Assembly (NCBI GenBank): GCA_002099365.1
Contig: MSED01000015.1
Location: 1,550,001 to 1,614,000 of the forward strand
Direction: 5' to 3'
Length of the DNA stretch: 64,000 bases
Source: Phialophora verrucosa
Lineage: Eukaryota; Ascomycota; Eurotiomycetes; Chaetothyriales; Herpotrichiellaceae
The notes under the pieces are model-generated. The model did no database searches, had not been told where the DNA came from, and worked only from the letters and a program-made list of their open reading frames with translations. Positions within the stretch are counted from its first letter, which is position 1, and every line of letters starts with the position of its first letter. Shown here in pieces: positions 1-12,500 of this stretch. Position numbers and translations under genes: made by a program.

Positions 1-1199
1 AAGGCTTCCATCTTTTCCATCCGGGCCTCGAGCAGAGCCAGGGTGTTGTCGTAAGCAGCGATCCAAGCATCGAGGTCATTCATGATCCCCTTGATACAGG
101 GTTCCTGTGCAATGCCTGCCTCACCAGATTTACTTGCAAGATAGTTCGACTGAATCTCCACCACGTCACAGATCTTCAACAGGATTTGTTCCAGATAATC
201 TCTCGCTTCATGGGCGTCCAGGAAGATAGACACCCTCGAGATGGGCTTCAAGCCGTCAGGGAACGGCCACGCGTGGGATGGCCGCTGCCCGAACAGAGTC
301 GCGTGCATGTATAGCTTCCTGAAGACGCCCACGGCCCAGTGATCGATGGCCTCGCCGCCGAACCGAGAGAGCCCTCGCGCATACTGGAGCATGCTGAGCC
401 CGTGCTCGAGATGGCTCGCCGCCCTCTGATACCGACTGCGGAAGTATTCGACCCAGATGAACGCCAGACACGAGTAGAGCGCGATGCGCAGCGACGTGGT
501 GTCGGCGGTCCGCAGGTGCGGCCGCAAATGCCAGATCGCCTTGTTGTACTGGCGCAGCACAAAGTCTTCCTCGCGCCGCAGCGTCATTCCATCTTCTCCT
601 CCGCCAGTTCCAGTCCCCATTCCCAGTCCACCTCCGACAACAGCACCAGCCCGATCCGCGCCCCTGTGCGCCGAACACATGGCCAACACCCCATGCGTGA
701 CCGCCGCGTCGCTGGCGCAAGCCTGGAAGAACAGCGCATTGCCCGCGTCGGAGAAGAATGCCCCCGGGATCTTCCGCGCCGTCCGCCGCCAGAACCAGTC
801 GAAATGATACTGTTCATCCGGGCTGAGCGCGCCAGCAGGGTGAATGGACAATGATCTCGGACACCCGCCGAGGGCAGAGCTGGTGGTGGTGGTGCCCCCG
901 GCTGTGAAAGCGGCGTCTCCTGGCCGTTGCGGTTGCGGCTGTCGAGGAAGACGACACCGTGGTTGGGACGGGCGTCTGTTGGCACTGCCGCCGCCACCGC
1001 CGCCGCCGCCGCCCCAGATCCCGTACCCGTCACATGTACGGCCTGTGGAGGTGCAGCGTCGGCAGGCCGGGCGCTCTTCTCCACAACGGACTCGTCGTAT
1101 TTTACACGTCTTGCACCCGGTTTTGGATTTCGTCCGCGCTGGCCTTGACAACAGCGGCGTTGATGGCGGTGGCAGCGGAGCTTTGGCCGTGCACGACAT
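1..1199 (-). CDS. Zn2Cys6 transcription factor, 3' end beyond window
   Basis: This is a nuclear DNA-binding regulator whose target genes cannot be told from the sequence. Translation on the minus strand starts at the ATG at 1199; an in-frame TGA lies two codons upstream, which fixes the start. The frame stays open, without an intron, to base 1, giving about 399 residues. A binuclear zinc cluster lies near residues 28-55 with spacing C-x2-C-x6-C-x6-C-x2-C-x6-C (CKTCKIRRVRC, then CRRC). A run of nine glycines encoded by a GGC repeat follows it directly. From about residue 120 the protein resembles the fungal-specific transcription factor domain (Fungal_trans_2/DUF3468 type), with DEQYHFDWFWRRT and later HLEHGLSMLQYARGL. 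The C terminus is missing because the window ends. The fold is sure; the pathway is unknown. Confidence 0.9.
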   Translation of the reverse strand, partial: MSCTAKAPLPPPSTPLLSRPARTKSKTGCKTCKIRRVRCGEERPACRRCTSTGRTCDGYGIWGGGGGGGGGSANRRPSQPRCRLPRQPQPQRPGDAAFTAGGTTTTSSALGGCPRSLSIHPAGALSPDEQYHFDWFWRRTARKIPGAFFSDAGNALFFQACASDAAVTHGVLAMCSAHRGADRAGAVVGGGLGMGTGTGGGEDGMTLRREEDFVLRQYNKAIWHLRPHLRTADTTSLRIALYSCLAFIWVEYFRSRYQRAASHLEHGLSMLQYARGLSRFGGEAIDHWAVGVFRKLYMHATLFGQRPSHAWPFPDGLKPISRVSIFLDAHEARDYLEQILLKICDVVEIQSNYLASKSGEAGIAQEPCIKGIMNDLDAWIAAYDNTLALLEARMEKMEA

Positions 1200-2092
1200 T
1201 GCCGGTCAAGCTCAGTGGTGCGTTATGGTATGTATGGTTACCGGGGTTACCGATTTGCCCTGGTGGAGTGCATCCGAGCGTGAGCTATGAGGACCAGATT
1301 CCTTGATTCATTGAGATCACCACGAAGAATGTGGCGATGGGACGCTTACAGTATCATGGAGCTGAGAGAGATGGCCCGGCGAGGTTGAGTTTTGGGGTCG
1401 CAAGGACCACAATGCACGTCCGGTGTGGTAGGGTGGTTGCCTAGGGAGTGTGAAAAGGTTATTGGCCATCACGAAGTGCCTAATCCCCAGCCGTTTGTGA
1501 CACGGATGGAACGCAGCGTCACTGCGCACCGAGCTCGAGCTCGAGCACAAGCACAAGCACGAGCACGAGCACGCAGTATCCCGTCCGTGCCAGTGTGCAC
1601 TGGGCATCGCTCATCTTAAAGGTGGCCGTTTAACAGTGGAAATTGGTCCTTGAAGCTCATCTTCGTTCATTTCGTATGTATTGCGCCTATTCCACCAGCC
1701 CTTTGCCTAGCCAACAAAACGAGGGGTATCCACAATTGTCGTTGTCAAAACTTCGTAAACACTGTACCGAATGATGCATGACACGGTGGTTCCGACATTC
1801 ACGCCGCTTTGTATGTTGTTCCCATCCCGTCAATATCTCGCAGAACTCCTGTTGGAAAACACTTCCACATCAAAAGCTCGATAAAGTGTTCGGGTATAGC
1901 GGCACTCTATGGACACCTTGGTCGCCTCGATTGCATGTGTAAATTCCTCCTGGCACCCAAGAAACTCCGCGTATATGGTAAGAAAATATGAAAACAGGAC
2001 ACCGGATGTAGTAGACGATAAAGAACGTCTAGTGGCGTGTGCCGCCGCCGAGGACATTTCGAAGGGCTCTTCGGAGCCGGGGAGCCAGACCG
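1200..2092. other. Spacer between the Zn2Cys6 gene start and the PUF gene end
   Basis: It should hold the promoter and 5' leader of the Zn2Cys6 gene and the 3' UTR of the PUF gene. Apart from the hexamer repeat near 1531 I see nothing distinctive. Short open frames here show no family resemblance. Confidence 0.6.
1531..1572. repeat. Hexanucleotide microsatellite, seven units
   Basis: Seven consecutive 6-base units, two GAGCTC, one GAGCAC, two AAGCAC and two GAGCAC, lie about 330 bases upstream of the Zn2Cys6 start codon. This is a simple degenerate tandem repeat, probably in the promoter or leader of that gene. Confidence 0.85.
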
Positions 2093-4913
2093 CTATTTGA
2101 GGTCTGCCTGGAGCAAGGAATGGGTCTCGCTATCAGCAGTGCTGCTTGGATTGGTGCTCGGTGGGATTGAGCTGCGACTGCTCGTGGTGGACGTTGGAGG
2201 AGGTGGAGGCCCATTGCTCCCGAAAAGGAGTTTTTCAATGGCCATGACCTGCTTGCCGTAACTAGTGCGACGCAGCATGGGATAATTGTGCTCCATGTCC
2301 GCCTTCAAGGCCAGGAGCTTGACTCCTTGTAGTTGATTGAAGACCTTTTCTGGGATCGAGTCAGCAGGATGTAAACTTTCTGGGGGTATCAGACTCACGT
2401 AAAACGTAGTTACCATATTGGTCTCTCATCAGTCCAAGCACAGGCGTTACACCCTGTTCGTTGGGTGCGGTGAGCCCATGAAGGATCTGCTCACGTTGGT
2501 CGTCATCTGCACAATCGATACTCTTCTCGACGATGTTGCTCGCAAATTTGTGCTTAGAGAAGCCTAAGAGCTGTGACAAAATGATGTCGACAACTTGTCG
2601 GCGGTCGCGAGGCTCGCCGTTCTGAATGATGTGTTGCACAACATAGTTCCCGTAAGAGTCGCTGATGAGCGGATGGATATGCTCCAGAAGCTCGTCCAGG
2701 ATGACCCGCTTGGCCGGTGGTTGGCAAAACTCCAACATCCGCTGGACCACGCGGCACCCATATTGATGGGTTGACATCTTGGCCATTTGCCCTCGATGAG
2801 CATCAACGATGAATTGAATGTGCTCGCCAGGGATACGCTCGATGGCTTTCTGCACGACATGATTGCCGTTTTGATCTCTGACAACCTTCAAGATTTGCAA
2901 GTTAGGGCCATCGAGTTCTCTGATAAGGCTCGCTTGTTGATCGGTCAGGACGTGCTCAAAAGCCTTCTGTACCACACGACACCCATACATTTGCAGTGAC
3001 AAATGATGGACGTGGCCCTTCATATGGTGAGCCAAGATCTTCTTCTGTGTTTGGTTGCCATGTTCGAAAAGTTTCTGGATCACATAGTTTCCGAACACAT
3101 CAGTCATAAGCTGAAGCAGGTTGGGCTGGAGCTCTTTGAAGATCTGCTCTTTTTCATCACTGTTGGCAGTCTCGAGTTTCTGCTGGATGAATCGTGACCC
3201 GTGTTGGTCACCGCTAAACTCGACGACATAGCCGTAGATATCTTTGAGCTCGAATTTCCGGTTGTTTTTGCTGTTCAGACGGAAGTCTTCCAGCAGAGGG
3301 CTTCTGACGATGTGAGTCTGCTCCGGCTCGCGAATCGGCATTCGAGGGCCAGTGGGGTAGCTGTACATCGCGGTATGACCGTGACCGACATAAGGATGTG
3401 CAAGGGGATTCATTCGCAATGGTTGACCAGCTGCCTGGACATCATATTGATAGGCGGTAGTCGTTGATGGCTGCACGGGAGTTTGAGCAACAAACAGCGA
3501 CGGGTCGAATCCGTACTGCTCAGCACCAGCCAACTTGCGATCGGGGACGAAGTGATCATGGTGGGACGTGCGGCTGGACACACCGCTTCCAGGTGTGCTT
3601 CGAATGGACTGCGGTCCTGTAGGGGGCGTGCCTGTAGCTGAATAGTACGGACTGTTCAGGTTGCTTCGATAGTCGTTGGTGAGTGGAGGAAGTGAACCGC
3701 GGCCTACGTATTGGAAGCCACCATAATGATGAAGAAGGGCTTGAGGATTCAACCGTGACCCTGCATCTTGTACATGAGCAGTTGTTGGCTGAAATGTGCT
3801 CTCCTGGTAACCAAGGTGAGCTGGGCCATGAGGGATGTCTCGATGAAACTGGGACTGGTTGAGCGGGATCCGTTGAGGGAAGGCCCCAGCAGCCGCCTGG
3901 TCCAAGGTCATGGCCTCGAAGGCTTTGAGCGCATCATCGTAGTCTTGAGTTACCACAGGGGGGAACTGATCCACATGCTCCAAATTCTCGAGGCGGCGAT
4001 TTAGCCTTCCATCAATCGACGGTCTGAGCCCGTACTGGCACAGGATCTCAGGTGACACCCCGTTGGTTGCTCTGTACGAGCCATGCCCATCGAGGTATGG
4101 CAATACACCTGAAGTCCCGTTCAAATGGAGAATGCCGCTGGCAGCACGGTCGTGGTCATTTTCATGCTCCTGGACCGAAGAGAAGACTCCATTAGCGTGA
4201 AACCTGCTGGAGCTGAATGCCTGGGTTTGCGGATCGAGCTGGCTTGAGCGGAAGGTAGCCGTACGGGATGGGGAAAGGTTGACTCGAGAGCCGGCCGTCG
4301 CAAGGGCACGCCGGTGATTCTGTGCTGGCTGAACATCTGGAACATCGTCCACATCCGGATCGCTGCCAGCAAACAAGCTTGATCGTCCATGTGTCCCATT
4401 CGATTCGGTTTCCACGTACTCCAGGATCTGGTTCTGTCTCTGTTTAGTGGGTGACAGGGGTTGACCTCTTTGCCGTGATGAAAAGCCCACAGAGGATGAC
4501 ACCGAGCTCCACGACATTTTGGCCTGCGGGACGTTTTCCTTGTCGAGCTCGGTGGGCGTACGCAAGGACGACGTTGCGGTCATCGTTTGGGCATAATTTG
4601 AAAGAGAGCCTTGTCGGACTGGAGATGCTAGAGAGGGATTAGCGGGTATGGCTTGATGGTTTGCCCACAACCTACGTCGAATGGGGTCGTCGTCGACAGC
4701 GCCGTCCATGAACGACTTGGAGGTACCCCAGATCCGGCTCGACGCATTCCAGGCACTCTTTCCCAACTCATAATCCGTCTTCGTAGACTGCCTCGGTTCG
4801 TATGTTTGTATCCGCCCGCCTCGTGCCTAAGGTTTTTGATCAGCCCCGCCTCTCATGAACAGTGGAGGTACACTCACGGCTTCGAACGTGGTACCGCCTT
4901 CCATCATAGTCAT
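2093..4913 (-). CDS. Pumilio/Puf3-type PUF RNA-binding protein
   Basis: A cytoplasmic post-transcriptional regulator that binds UGUA-type elements in mRNA 3' UTRs. Three exons on the minus strand join in frame: 4913-4878, 4826-2399 and 2349-2093, with introns of 51 and 49 nt, giving 906 residues. The start is the ATG at 4913 (MTMMEGG); the exon 1-2 junction is phase 0, and the in-frame TAG just upstream of exon 2 lies inside intron 1. Residues 1 to about 510 are low-complexity and rich in Ser, Gln and Pro. Eight PUF repeats follow (about 530-870) with base-contact motifs in order SRFIQ, NYVIQ, CRVVQ, NHVVQ, CRVVQ, NYVVQ, SNIVE and NYVLQ. This order matches animal Pumilio and yeast Puf3, so UGUANAUA is the expected target. 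The last intron falls inside repeat 8. The tail is proline- and serine-rich. Confidence 0.96.
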
Positions 4914-7842
4914 TGTACACAAGTCGGAAGGAATTGAAGGTTGGTGGTGACCCTTCGACAAGTACTTGTGGCGGGAGAATGTACACGGTGTTGGGCGTAG
5001 GCGACGCAGAGGATCTTGACCCAAATCCCTGGTCTCGCAATGAAAGGACAATAGTTTATGGACTGTCGCACCAGTATGTTGTCAGTGCTTGTGTCTGATA
5101 TATGGGAGTTGGAATCAACAGGGCGGGGAGGTGTACCAGAGAGTGAGAATATGTAAGGTGAGCATTTACACCAGCCCCCAATTATAATAAACCCCGTTGT
5201 AGAGACAAGGAGGGGAATGGAAGGAGGAGAGAAATTACAGAGGAAGGAGGTGGTTTCGGTAGGAAGCAAGGTTTGGCAGAGTGATGTACCCCTTCGTTCG
5301 CCAGCAAAGCAATGGTACAGTTCTGTCCAGCAGGCAGCCGCAGGGCAAATGAGAATTTAAGGCCTAAGCCTGATCGCGCCGTAGACGGGCAGCCGCAGAA
5401 GGCAGACGAGGGAGCATCTGCCAGCAGACGTGCGCCTCGACCACGGCTCGCGCATGGAGCAGCAAGGGATGCGCGAAATGATGGGGTGTTGACGGTCGTG
5501 GAATGTTGCGACGCCAGTTTTGTGCAAGGTCAGTCGCAAATTCTGGCGGGGCGCAGGTGGGTTTTGCGGCGAGGGACGAGGAATGGCGGCTGCACGAGTG
5601 GGGAATCGAAGGGCAAACAAAAAGAGGCTGCAGAAGGGATAGAATGTCGGATAGGAAGAGGAAGGAAATGCAACAGAGCGTTACACGAAAGGACTGGCAT
5701 GCAGGCATGTACCGGTGAACGAACAAGATGATATATCAGAAAGTCAACCACGGGAGACACAGATAGGCTGTCGATCTGGCTGCTGGTGTACCCCAGAAGG
5801 ACGAACACTAGGTAGAAACGGTCAGAGGGAAGGGGTGCCTAAACTCGATCCAGCGTCACCAAGTGGAGTTTCTGTTCGTTTGATGCGATTCCGACTCTCG
5901 GGTGGCTTGCCATGGTCACAGGCGAATTCGGGTGTCAAACAGTCTAGAAAGACGAGACTCCAGCCATGGGAAAGACAGGTTGGTCACTCTTTTCTTGACC
6001 AGCCGCAGCCTTGGGTAGTTCCCGATGGTGTCTGTTTCCTTGCTTTCATCTCAGACTCAACGGCACGGTCAGAGGACCATGGAGTTCGCCATTACACTGA
6101 ATTCCACCTCTTCGAGAAACCAGGCTGATGGTGCTGACTCAGAGATGACGCGCACTGTTACTACTCGTACTGTGTACCGAGTGAGATCGCGCTTTGTCGG
6201 TGCGCACCACTATGAGGCCGCTCTCTATCGTACGAGCAAACAGCAAGCTTATCGTCGGAAGACTGCTCATGCAACGCAATTCGACAGTAAAGCATAGTCA
6301 CACCCTTGGTCAGAAGGGAGCAGCACAACAGGGAACAGGTTTGTTCGTGGCTTATTACTGCCCAACAAGATGCGTGCTTGGTTGTCTGCAGCCGAACGCT
6401 TTTTGATCTATCAGGCAACTACAGTTCACCTATCGTCGAGGTGCAAGGCAATGCTAACCAGTGTCTGTCTGTTGCGCTCCACCGATGTCTGGTATCCTGG
6501 ATTCGAACTGGTCACCCTCCAGCATAACTTCCCACGTATTAATTTGAGAATTGGTGAGCAGGTATGATTCCCGGTTCACGGCTTATGTATCTGAAAGCAA
6601 ACAGCCTTTGGGCCTGAATGCAGCCTCGCACAAACCCCATCATGACGCAACACCGTGGCAAGGTATGACTCCGAGTGAGGCATCACTGGCGACTTATTAC
6701 CAGGCATCTAAGGCACACTGTGGTCGAACACTTGAATATACGGAGCAGCTCCATGCTACTGGCCGAGCAGCCCAGGTTGTGGTAGGTTCATCACGGTCTT
6801 CTTCGCAGCAGCACCGCCCTATTAGGTGCCTAGGGTGTCTTCCACGGAGCGGACAGGTGATGCAACACCACGCAAGGGATAGGATCGCGTTTGAACACCA
6901 TCACCGCCCAAGTCAAACCAGACGCGGGGGAGGATGGGTTTTTATAGCCGCAAAAGCAAGAAATGCCATCTTGTCGAGAAGTCATACTGTACTCGTTAGA
7001 TGCACAACTCAATTTCAGCGGCGGAACAGCCAATTTGTTTGTTGATGATTTGCCGTTTCCAACAGGGCCACTTAAGATGGATGCTTTAGGCTGCGCCTGC
7101 TCCAACTCCCAGAGTCCCGACCGCCGATCTTACGCGGCGCCGGACATCTTATTGGTCGAAGAACGCGCCCAAAGAGATTGACCTCCTAACAAAGATAAGC
7201 AGCATGCGCAATTGAGGCCGTGGCATCCCAGCAGAGGCCTGTGCGGGTCTAGAGGAAGCAACAAGACTGGCCCGCCCCAGAGGGCCTCTCATTTTGAAGG
7301 TGGGCTTCTTGTGCTCGTCGGCTTTCGCCAACAGCATCTGTTTCACCTGGGAGCCTGCTCATATTCATTTTGCTTCTGGCCGCTCTTTCTCATTCTTCTC
7401 TTGCTCACTGTATCTTCGTCTTCCGCTCAACTACGAGCCTCACCTTCCCTACCCATCACTCCCTTCATTTGGCGGTACCAGCTTCACTCTTTCAGCTGGT
7501 ATTTGCTGTCCGATCGTTTTGTAAAACGCCCTACAGCCTCCGATTACCGTCTTTCCCTGGTGTAAAGACAACGTGGGCATTGACATCTTACGCGAACTTC
7601 CTGTTGATTGTGCTTCGGCGTCAGATCCCACGCGCAATCCATCACGTTTGCCAGTCTCATCCGTGTACGCCTTGGAAAAAGTACGGCAGAACAGCAGGCG
7701 GCCCCCAAATCCATCCCACATTATCGCAAGTCTTGGATCCGATCCGCCGACTGGGCCAGCATCAGCCTCAACGCCAGATCTATATTCGTCTACGTCCTCG
7801 AAGGACGCCCCAGTAGTTCACGACGGCCGCAGTGCTGCAGTC
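4914..7842. other. 2.9 kb divergent intergenic region
   Basis: This lies between the diverging PUF gene and the small membrane-protein gene and presumably carries both promoters and long leaders. The right end (about 7370-7560) is pyrimidine-rich on the plus strand, as is common before fungal start sites. One TACTCGTA motif sits at 6162. Many short open frames overlap on both strands, but none has a recognisable domain. Confidence 0.55.
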
Positions 7843-8397
7843 ATGAGCTCATTAAAGTACAGCTACCTGGCACGTCGCGACGGGTCTGACTTCACGGACG
7901 ACGAACCGCCATACTCGATGCATCAACTTGTGTTTGTCCTGTTCACCTTGCTGCTGGTGGCGTTTCTCTGCTCCCTAGCCTTGTTCTTTCTCCGCCGAAA
8001 GCGGCTGGCGAGAGAACATGTCTCCTTGCTGCCGACGCATCACCAATCATCACACCAGCGTTCGCCCTCTATAAGCAACTTCAACTATGGCAAAAACGAC
8101 TCCGTCTTCGTCTACGACGAGAAAATGAACCTCATCCACAATTCGTCAAGTCCAACCTCGGCGGCCGTCCCCGAGATCCATATCACTTTCCCCGACGAAG
8201 ATGGCAAGGCCGGATTGCAGCAAGGTCGCGTGGTTGTCGTCCACGTGACGGAATCTGGAAGCGTTGGGTTGGAACCCCTCAAACAAGAAACCCTGCCGCC
8301 TTATCAGAAAGCAGATGCCGACCGGTTCCAGTCGCTCGACCTCGAACGCATCGGCGGGCTGAAGGAAAAGGAAACCTCAGGACCACGGTTCTCATGA
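7843..8397 (+). CDS. Small single-pass membrane protein, conserved fungal type
   Basis: The product is a 184-residue protein of unknown function. The frame is open upstream to about 7573 but has no earlier ATG; the first is at 7843 (MSSLKYSYLARRD), so I start there. One strong transmembrane helix spans about residues 27-49 and is followed by a basic RRKR stop-transfer sequence, which suggests the C-terminal two thirds face the cytosol. That part contains a YDEKMNL stretch, a PEIHITFPDE segment, a hydrophobic VVVVHV strand and an acidic/basic tail with SLDLERIGGLKEKE. The pattern looks like a conserved hypothetical protein of Eurotiomycetes, which is a recollection and not a search result. There is no signal peptide or catalytic motif. 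An upstream spliced exon cannot be excluded. Confidence 0.75.
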   Translation: MSSLKYSYLARRDGSDFTDDEPPYSMHQLVFVLFTLLLVAFLCSLALFFLRRKRLAREHVSLLPTHHQSSHQRSPSISNFNYGKNDSVFVYDEKMNLIHNSSSPTSAAVPEIHITFPDEDGKAGLQQGRVVVVHVTESGSVGLEPLKQETLPPYQKADADRFQSLDLERIGGLKEKETSGPRFS

Positions 8398-9540
8398 TTG
8401 GGGAGCTGCGGGGCCTCACCTGAATACCTGGGAGTTGCAGACGAGCGACGACGCCCTCTTCATCTCATATTGCGACGACGACATACGTCGATAATGTTTG
8501 GAATCGCGTCAGGAGCCATGGGGCCACCGCTTCTTGCGGTCATCGCACCACCCGACCACTGTGCAGCGGGCTAATCTGGTCCGGCGAATTGTTAATAGAC
8601 CGATCCTTTCTGGGGATCTTGTATATATTGTATAGTTCACGGCTTTTGGGGTTAACGACGCCCGCGCCTGGAATGCGAAATGTTCGTGAGCACCTCAGGT
8701 GTTGCTCGCTCCATTTCTTTGATCCAAAAGTACCGAGTATCAGACAAATTGAGTGATTCGGTGACTTTCCCGCAGCTAAACTGAGCACTGCAGGATGCTA
8801 CTGCCGACCGCGTATTCGAGGGGAGAATTCCACTTATATCCAGGCGTCCTCGACAGCTTCGATTCTACTTACTCCTACGTACTTGCTGTGCTCTGAAACG
8901 AAACGCCTTCAGATACAAATCGAATCCAACCAGTCGGTGAGAGCTGCAGCTGTAGGCTGTTAGTGTAAGCATCGATGAACATGGCAGGCACCTCCTCGTC
9001 ATCAAGGGCTTGACCGCACTTTCGGCGCGGTGCTCTGCAACGCTCCCCACAAGCACCGCATTTGACCACGGCAGCTCCTCTTGCCCCAAGAGCTCCTCGA
9101 AAACGACCGAGTGCCTGCACAACCCATACATCATCACTATCACTATTCTTACCACTAGACGTTCGCTGCAATTGTCATTCCTCGTTCTCTGTCTCGTCTA
9201 GAAGACTTCCACGTGTCACTGGTCGGCAGAGAACCGGTTTTCGCATCTCCACCAGACTCCAAACGCGTTCCAGTAGTGACCAATCACGCCGTCTTTCTGC
9301 CCGAGTCCGCATTTTCTGTGTTGACAGGCCGAACAAACACTGGCATGTCTGCTCCGTCAAGCCCCCTCTGTCTCTGAAACCACGTCGATCTCACCAAGAA
9401 GTCCCCTCGTCGTCGTCGATACTGGCCGCAAGCGCGTCTCTCGGTGTCTCTAGGCATGACCTCAACTCTGCCGCGCATGCACTCGGAATAGCACCACTCT
9501 CCCGTGTTTCCAATTGTCTCACCTCTCCAAATCCGCCGTC
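8398..9540. other. Spacer upstream of apsA
   Basis: It should hold the 3' UTR of the membrane-protein gene and the promoter and leader of apsA. The stretch from about 9060 to 9530 is pyrimidine-rich on the plus strand, typical of a fungal promoter or 5' UTR. I see no gene here. Confidence 0.6.
8620..8627 (+). promoter_or_regulatory. Candidate PUF recognition element UGUAUAUA
   Basis: TGTATATA lies about 220 bases past the stop of the small membrane-protein gene, on its coding strand and probably in its 3' UTR. It matches the UGUANAUA consensus of Puf3/Pumilio proteins. The neighbouring divergent gene encodes such a protein. Whether it is bound is unknown. Confidence 0.35.
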
Positions 9541-12500
9541 ATGGCTGCCGCAGCGGTAGAAGAGAGCGAGGACTCCCTCAACAACGGCCTCCACGCGTCC
9601 GTAGACGGCATGACGGACCCTTTCGTGGATGACGGCCAACCGAGGCACTCATTCCACGCCCACCGCTACTCTAGTCTAGTTGACCCCGAATCGATAGCGC
9701 TGGGCGCAAGCATGTCCCTATCGCAGGTCAAGCGCAGCCTGGTCGCGCATCTTGCAGAGACAGAACGCCGACTACACGATGCGCAAAAGCTCGGAGAGTC
9801 CCTACTCACGCAGCAGTCTGAACTCAATGACAAATTGCGCGAAGTGGAGGAGCAGCAAGGCGAGGCGGAAATTACGCCAGAGCTGCGGCAACGACTGGCC
9901 GATCTAGAAAAGGAACACAACGATGTCGGGAAGGAGATCGCACGAGCGCTGCTTGGGCCTAAATCTAGGGCCGTCAGTGGGGAAGAGAAGCCAGGATTGG
10001 AGCCATCAGTATATGCAAGCCAAGCGACAGCATCGCCTTCGAAGGTAATGGCGCCCAGTCGACGGCAGCGAAATCAGCCCAGCAACCGCGGCGACGACCT
10101 CCAGCTCGCCGCCGATATCAGTACCTCGCTCCTCGCTCAAGTGCGCCAGCTCCAAATGGCGGTCGCGGAACGGGACGAGCTTCTGAAAGAGGCCAAGTCG
10201 GAGCGTGATCGACTGGAAAAGGATTCTGCCATATATGTCCAACGCTTGCGAGCTCTTGATGAGAGTGAACAAAAATATAAAGACGAGAACTGGAATTTGG
10301 AAACGCAGACACACGAACTGCTCGCGGCTGCTCGAGAAGCTGCCGATCGCGAAAAAAGGCTAAATGCCACCTTGGCTACCACGACAGCTGAGAAAAGCCG
10401 ATTGCAGAGTGAGATGGACGAGATCAGGGTCGCCTATGAGAAACTGTCAACCGACCACGCAGCGGCCAAGAAGGCTCACGACTCTGAGCTGCATACGCTC
10501 AAACGCACAATAGATTTGGGCGATAGTGACAGGTCGTCACTCCAGCACAAGATCGAGGAGTTGACAGCGCAAAATCAGGAACTCGCCCGAGCCGTTGCTG
10601 CTCGCATCCGCACTGCCCACCCAGAGACAGCTCCGTTGACCGATGAGCATGAGGAGAGTCTCGAAGATGGGGACCCCCTGGAACAATCACCGCCCCCTTC
10701 GCCTACCAAGGCTACTCCGAGACCTGGAGCATTGGAGTCGGAGACACTTCGCAGCTCTCTACACCACGCACACCGAATGATTCAAAACCTCAAGAACAAC
10801 ATCCACCGTGAGAAGACGGAGAAGATTGAACTCAGACGGATGCTTCAGGACGCCAGGGACGAGCTTGAGCAACGACGAGGGGATGGTCCGTTGGGAAGCG
10901 GGAACAAACGCCCGAAGACCAAGTCTGACACTTCCAAGAAACAAATTCGTCCTGACATGCTGGGAGGCACCCGCCGGGCTCGCACCGATGTCGAGCTCGA
11001 CGATGAAGACTGGGAAGATCACACAGTCGATACGCCAACACATGGGTTCGCTCCTAGGCATCTAGCTGTGCCGGGCCCTGGCGAAGGTGCCACAGACGCA
11101 AGCGACGCATACCAGACTGCGAACGAGACAGAAGGTAACTTCGAGACGGCGGATGAGAGGCAGACCACTGAGAGCGAGGACTTCCAGACCGGCGCAGAAA
11201 GTCTGGCTGGTGATAGCACAGATGACCTTACCGAGACCGAAGATACAGCTTCGCATCGGGCAGGTCCCCGTCAAGGTCCGAGACCAACTCTCACGTTCAA
11301 GCCTGCCGGCGATCGGCAGTCCTTCATTAGCACTGCTTCAGATGACGATGAGCTCAAGACACCCAAAATCACCCAAAGTCACAAATTCCGTCTGAGGAAT
11401 GGACGGCAATCATTTGCTCGGTCTAGGGTGCCTACTGACACCACTCCCACTACCTTGTACCCGGAAACTCCTTCTCAAGATTCTCCGGCAACTGTCGCGA
11501 GTGAGCGCAGCCCACCTGCTGGTGGACAAAGCCTGTTCGCGGAGCTGGGCGAACTTGATGAGAGCACTGGCTTCGGGACTCCGAGCAGAGTAGCTAGTCT
11601 CGCTTCAGCGGCGTCGACGCCTGGCGTTCCCGCGTACACACCAAGTAGACCAGTCACTCAACCAGAGGCGCCAAAGAGCGCGGTGAAGGTGTCAATGGTC
11701 GATGCTGGGACAATGACTGAGGTGCCAGAGCCGGCACCAGCTCCCGTTGCACAGGTCGCCGCTGCAAACGTGACCGAAGTGCCTGCCACTGACGACAGTA
11801 GAGCGCAGTCGCCGCTTCCCTCAGAGTTTCCCCCGCCTCCTACAGCTCAAACCTCGCCTGTCAAAAGCACTGACCACAGCACTCAGTACACTCCGCAGAC
11901 AAGTCCAATCAGGAACACCGCTTTCATCACTCCTCCCAAGACGGTTTGGGATGAGGCACAAAATCCAGAAGCTGCCCAAGCAGAAGACGTGGCTCCGCCT
12001 CAGACACCTAGGCGATTCGACTATTCCGGCCTTCTAATGCACGACACTACACCTGCGTCTCCTGACACCCCTCAACAGCCCGTGTCACCGGAACATAAAA
12101 CCCTGGCCTTCTCCGCGATTCGATCTCAAGCGACTGAACCAATTGCAACTCCTCGCAAGCCCTCCTTTGCCGGCGTCGCCGCTGCCACCCAGTCTGATGA
12201 CCTACCAAGCCCTCCTCGGAAAGCAGAGAAGGCAGCAGGAGCTGGTCTGCTTGCTTCCGCCGCAGCTGCTTTGGGCTTGGCCAAATCGAAGGACAATCCT
12301 GGCCCCGTGGTGGCGGAAGATGGGACAAGTGAGCCAAAAAGGGTAATCGAACAGACGGTAGCGGAAAAGGACCTCCCTCTCCAAGATATACCAGGAAACA
12401 GCGTCTCTTCGAAGGCAGTCACACCACGTCTAGACAAGCCGGCGGAAGAACAACGGCCGCCGGTTACCATTAGTCATGACCAGTCCTCTCAAACACTCCT

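Noticed and set aside
339..854. Open frame of 171 codons on the plus strand
   Set aside because: It is antisense to the Zn2Cys6 gene, whose zinc cluster and family motifs are clear on the other strand.
6497..6507. TTCGAA-containing B-box-like string, possible minus-strand tRNA or SINE
   Set aside because: No paired T stem, no A box upstream and no acceptor stem could be found.
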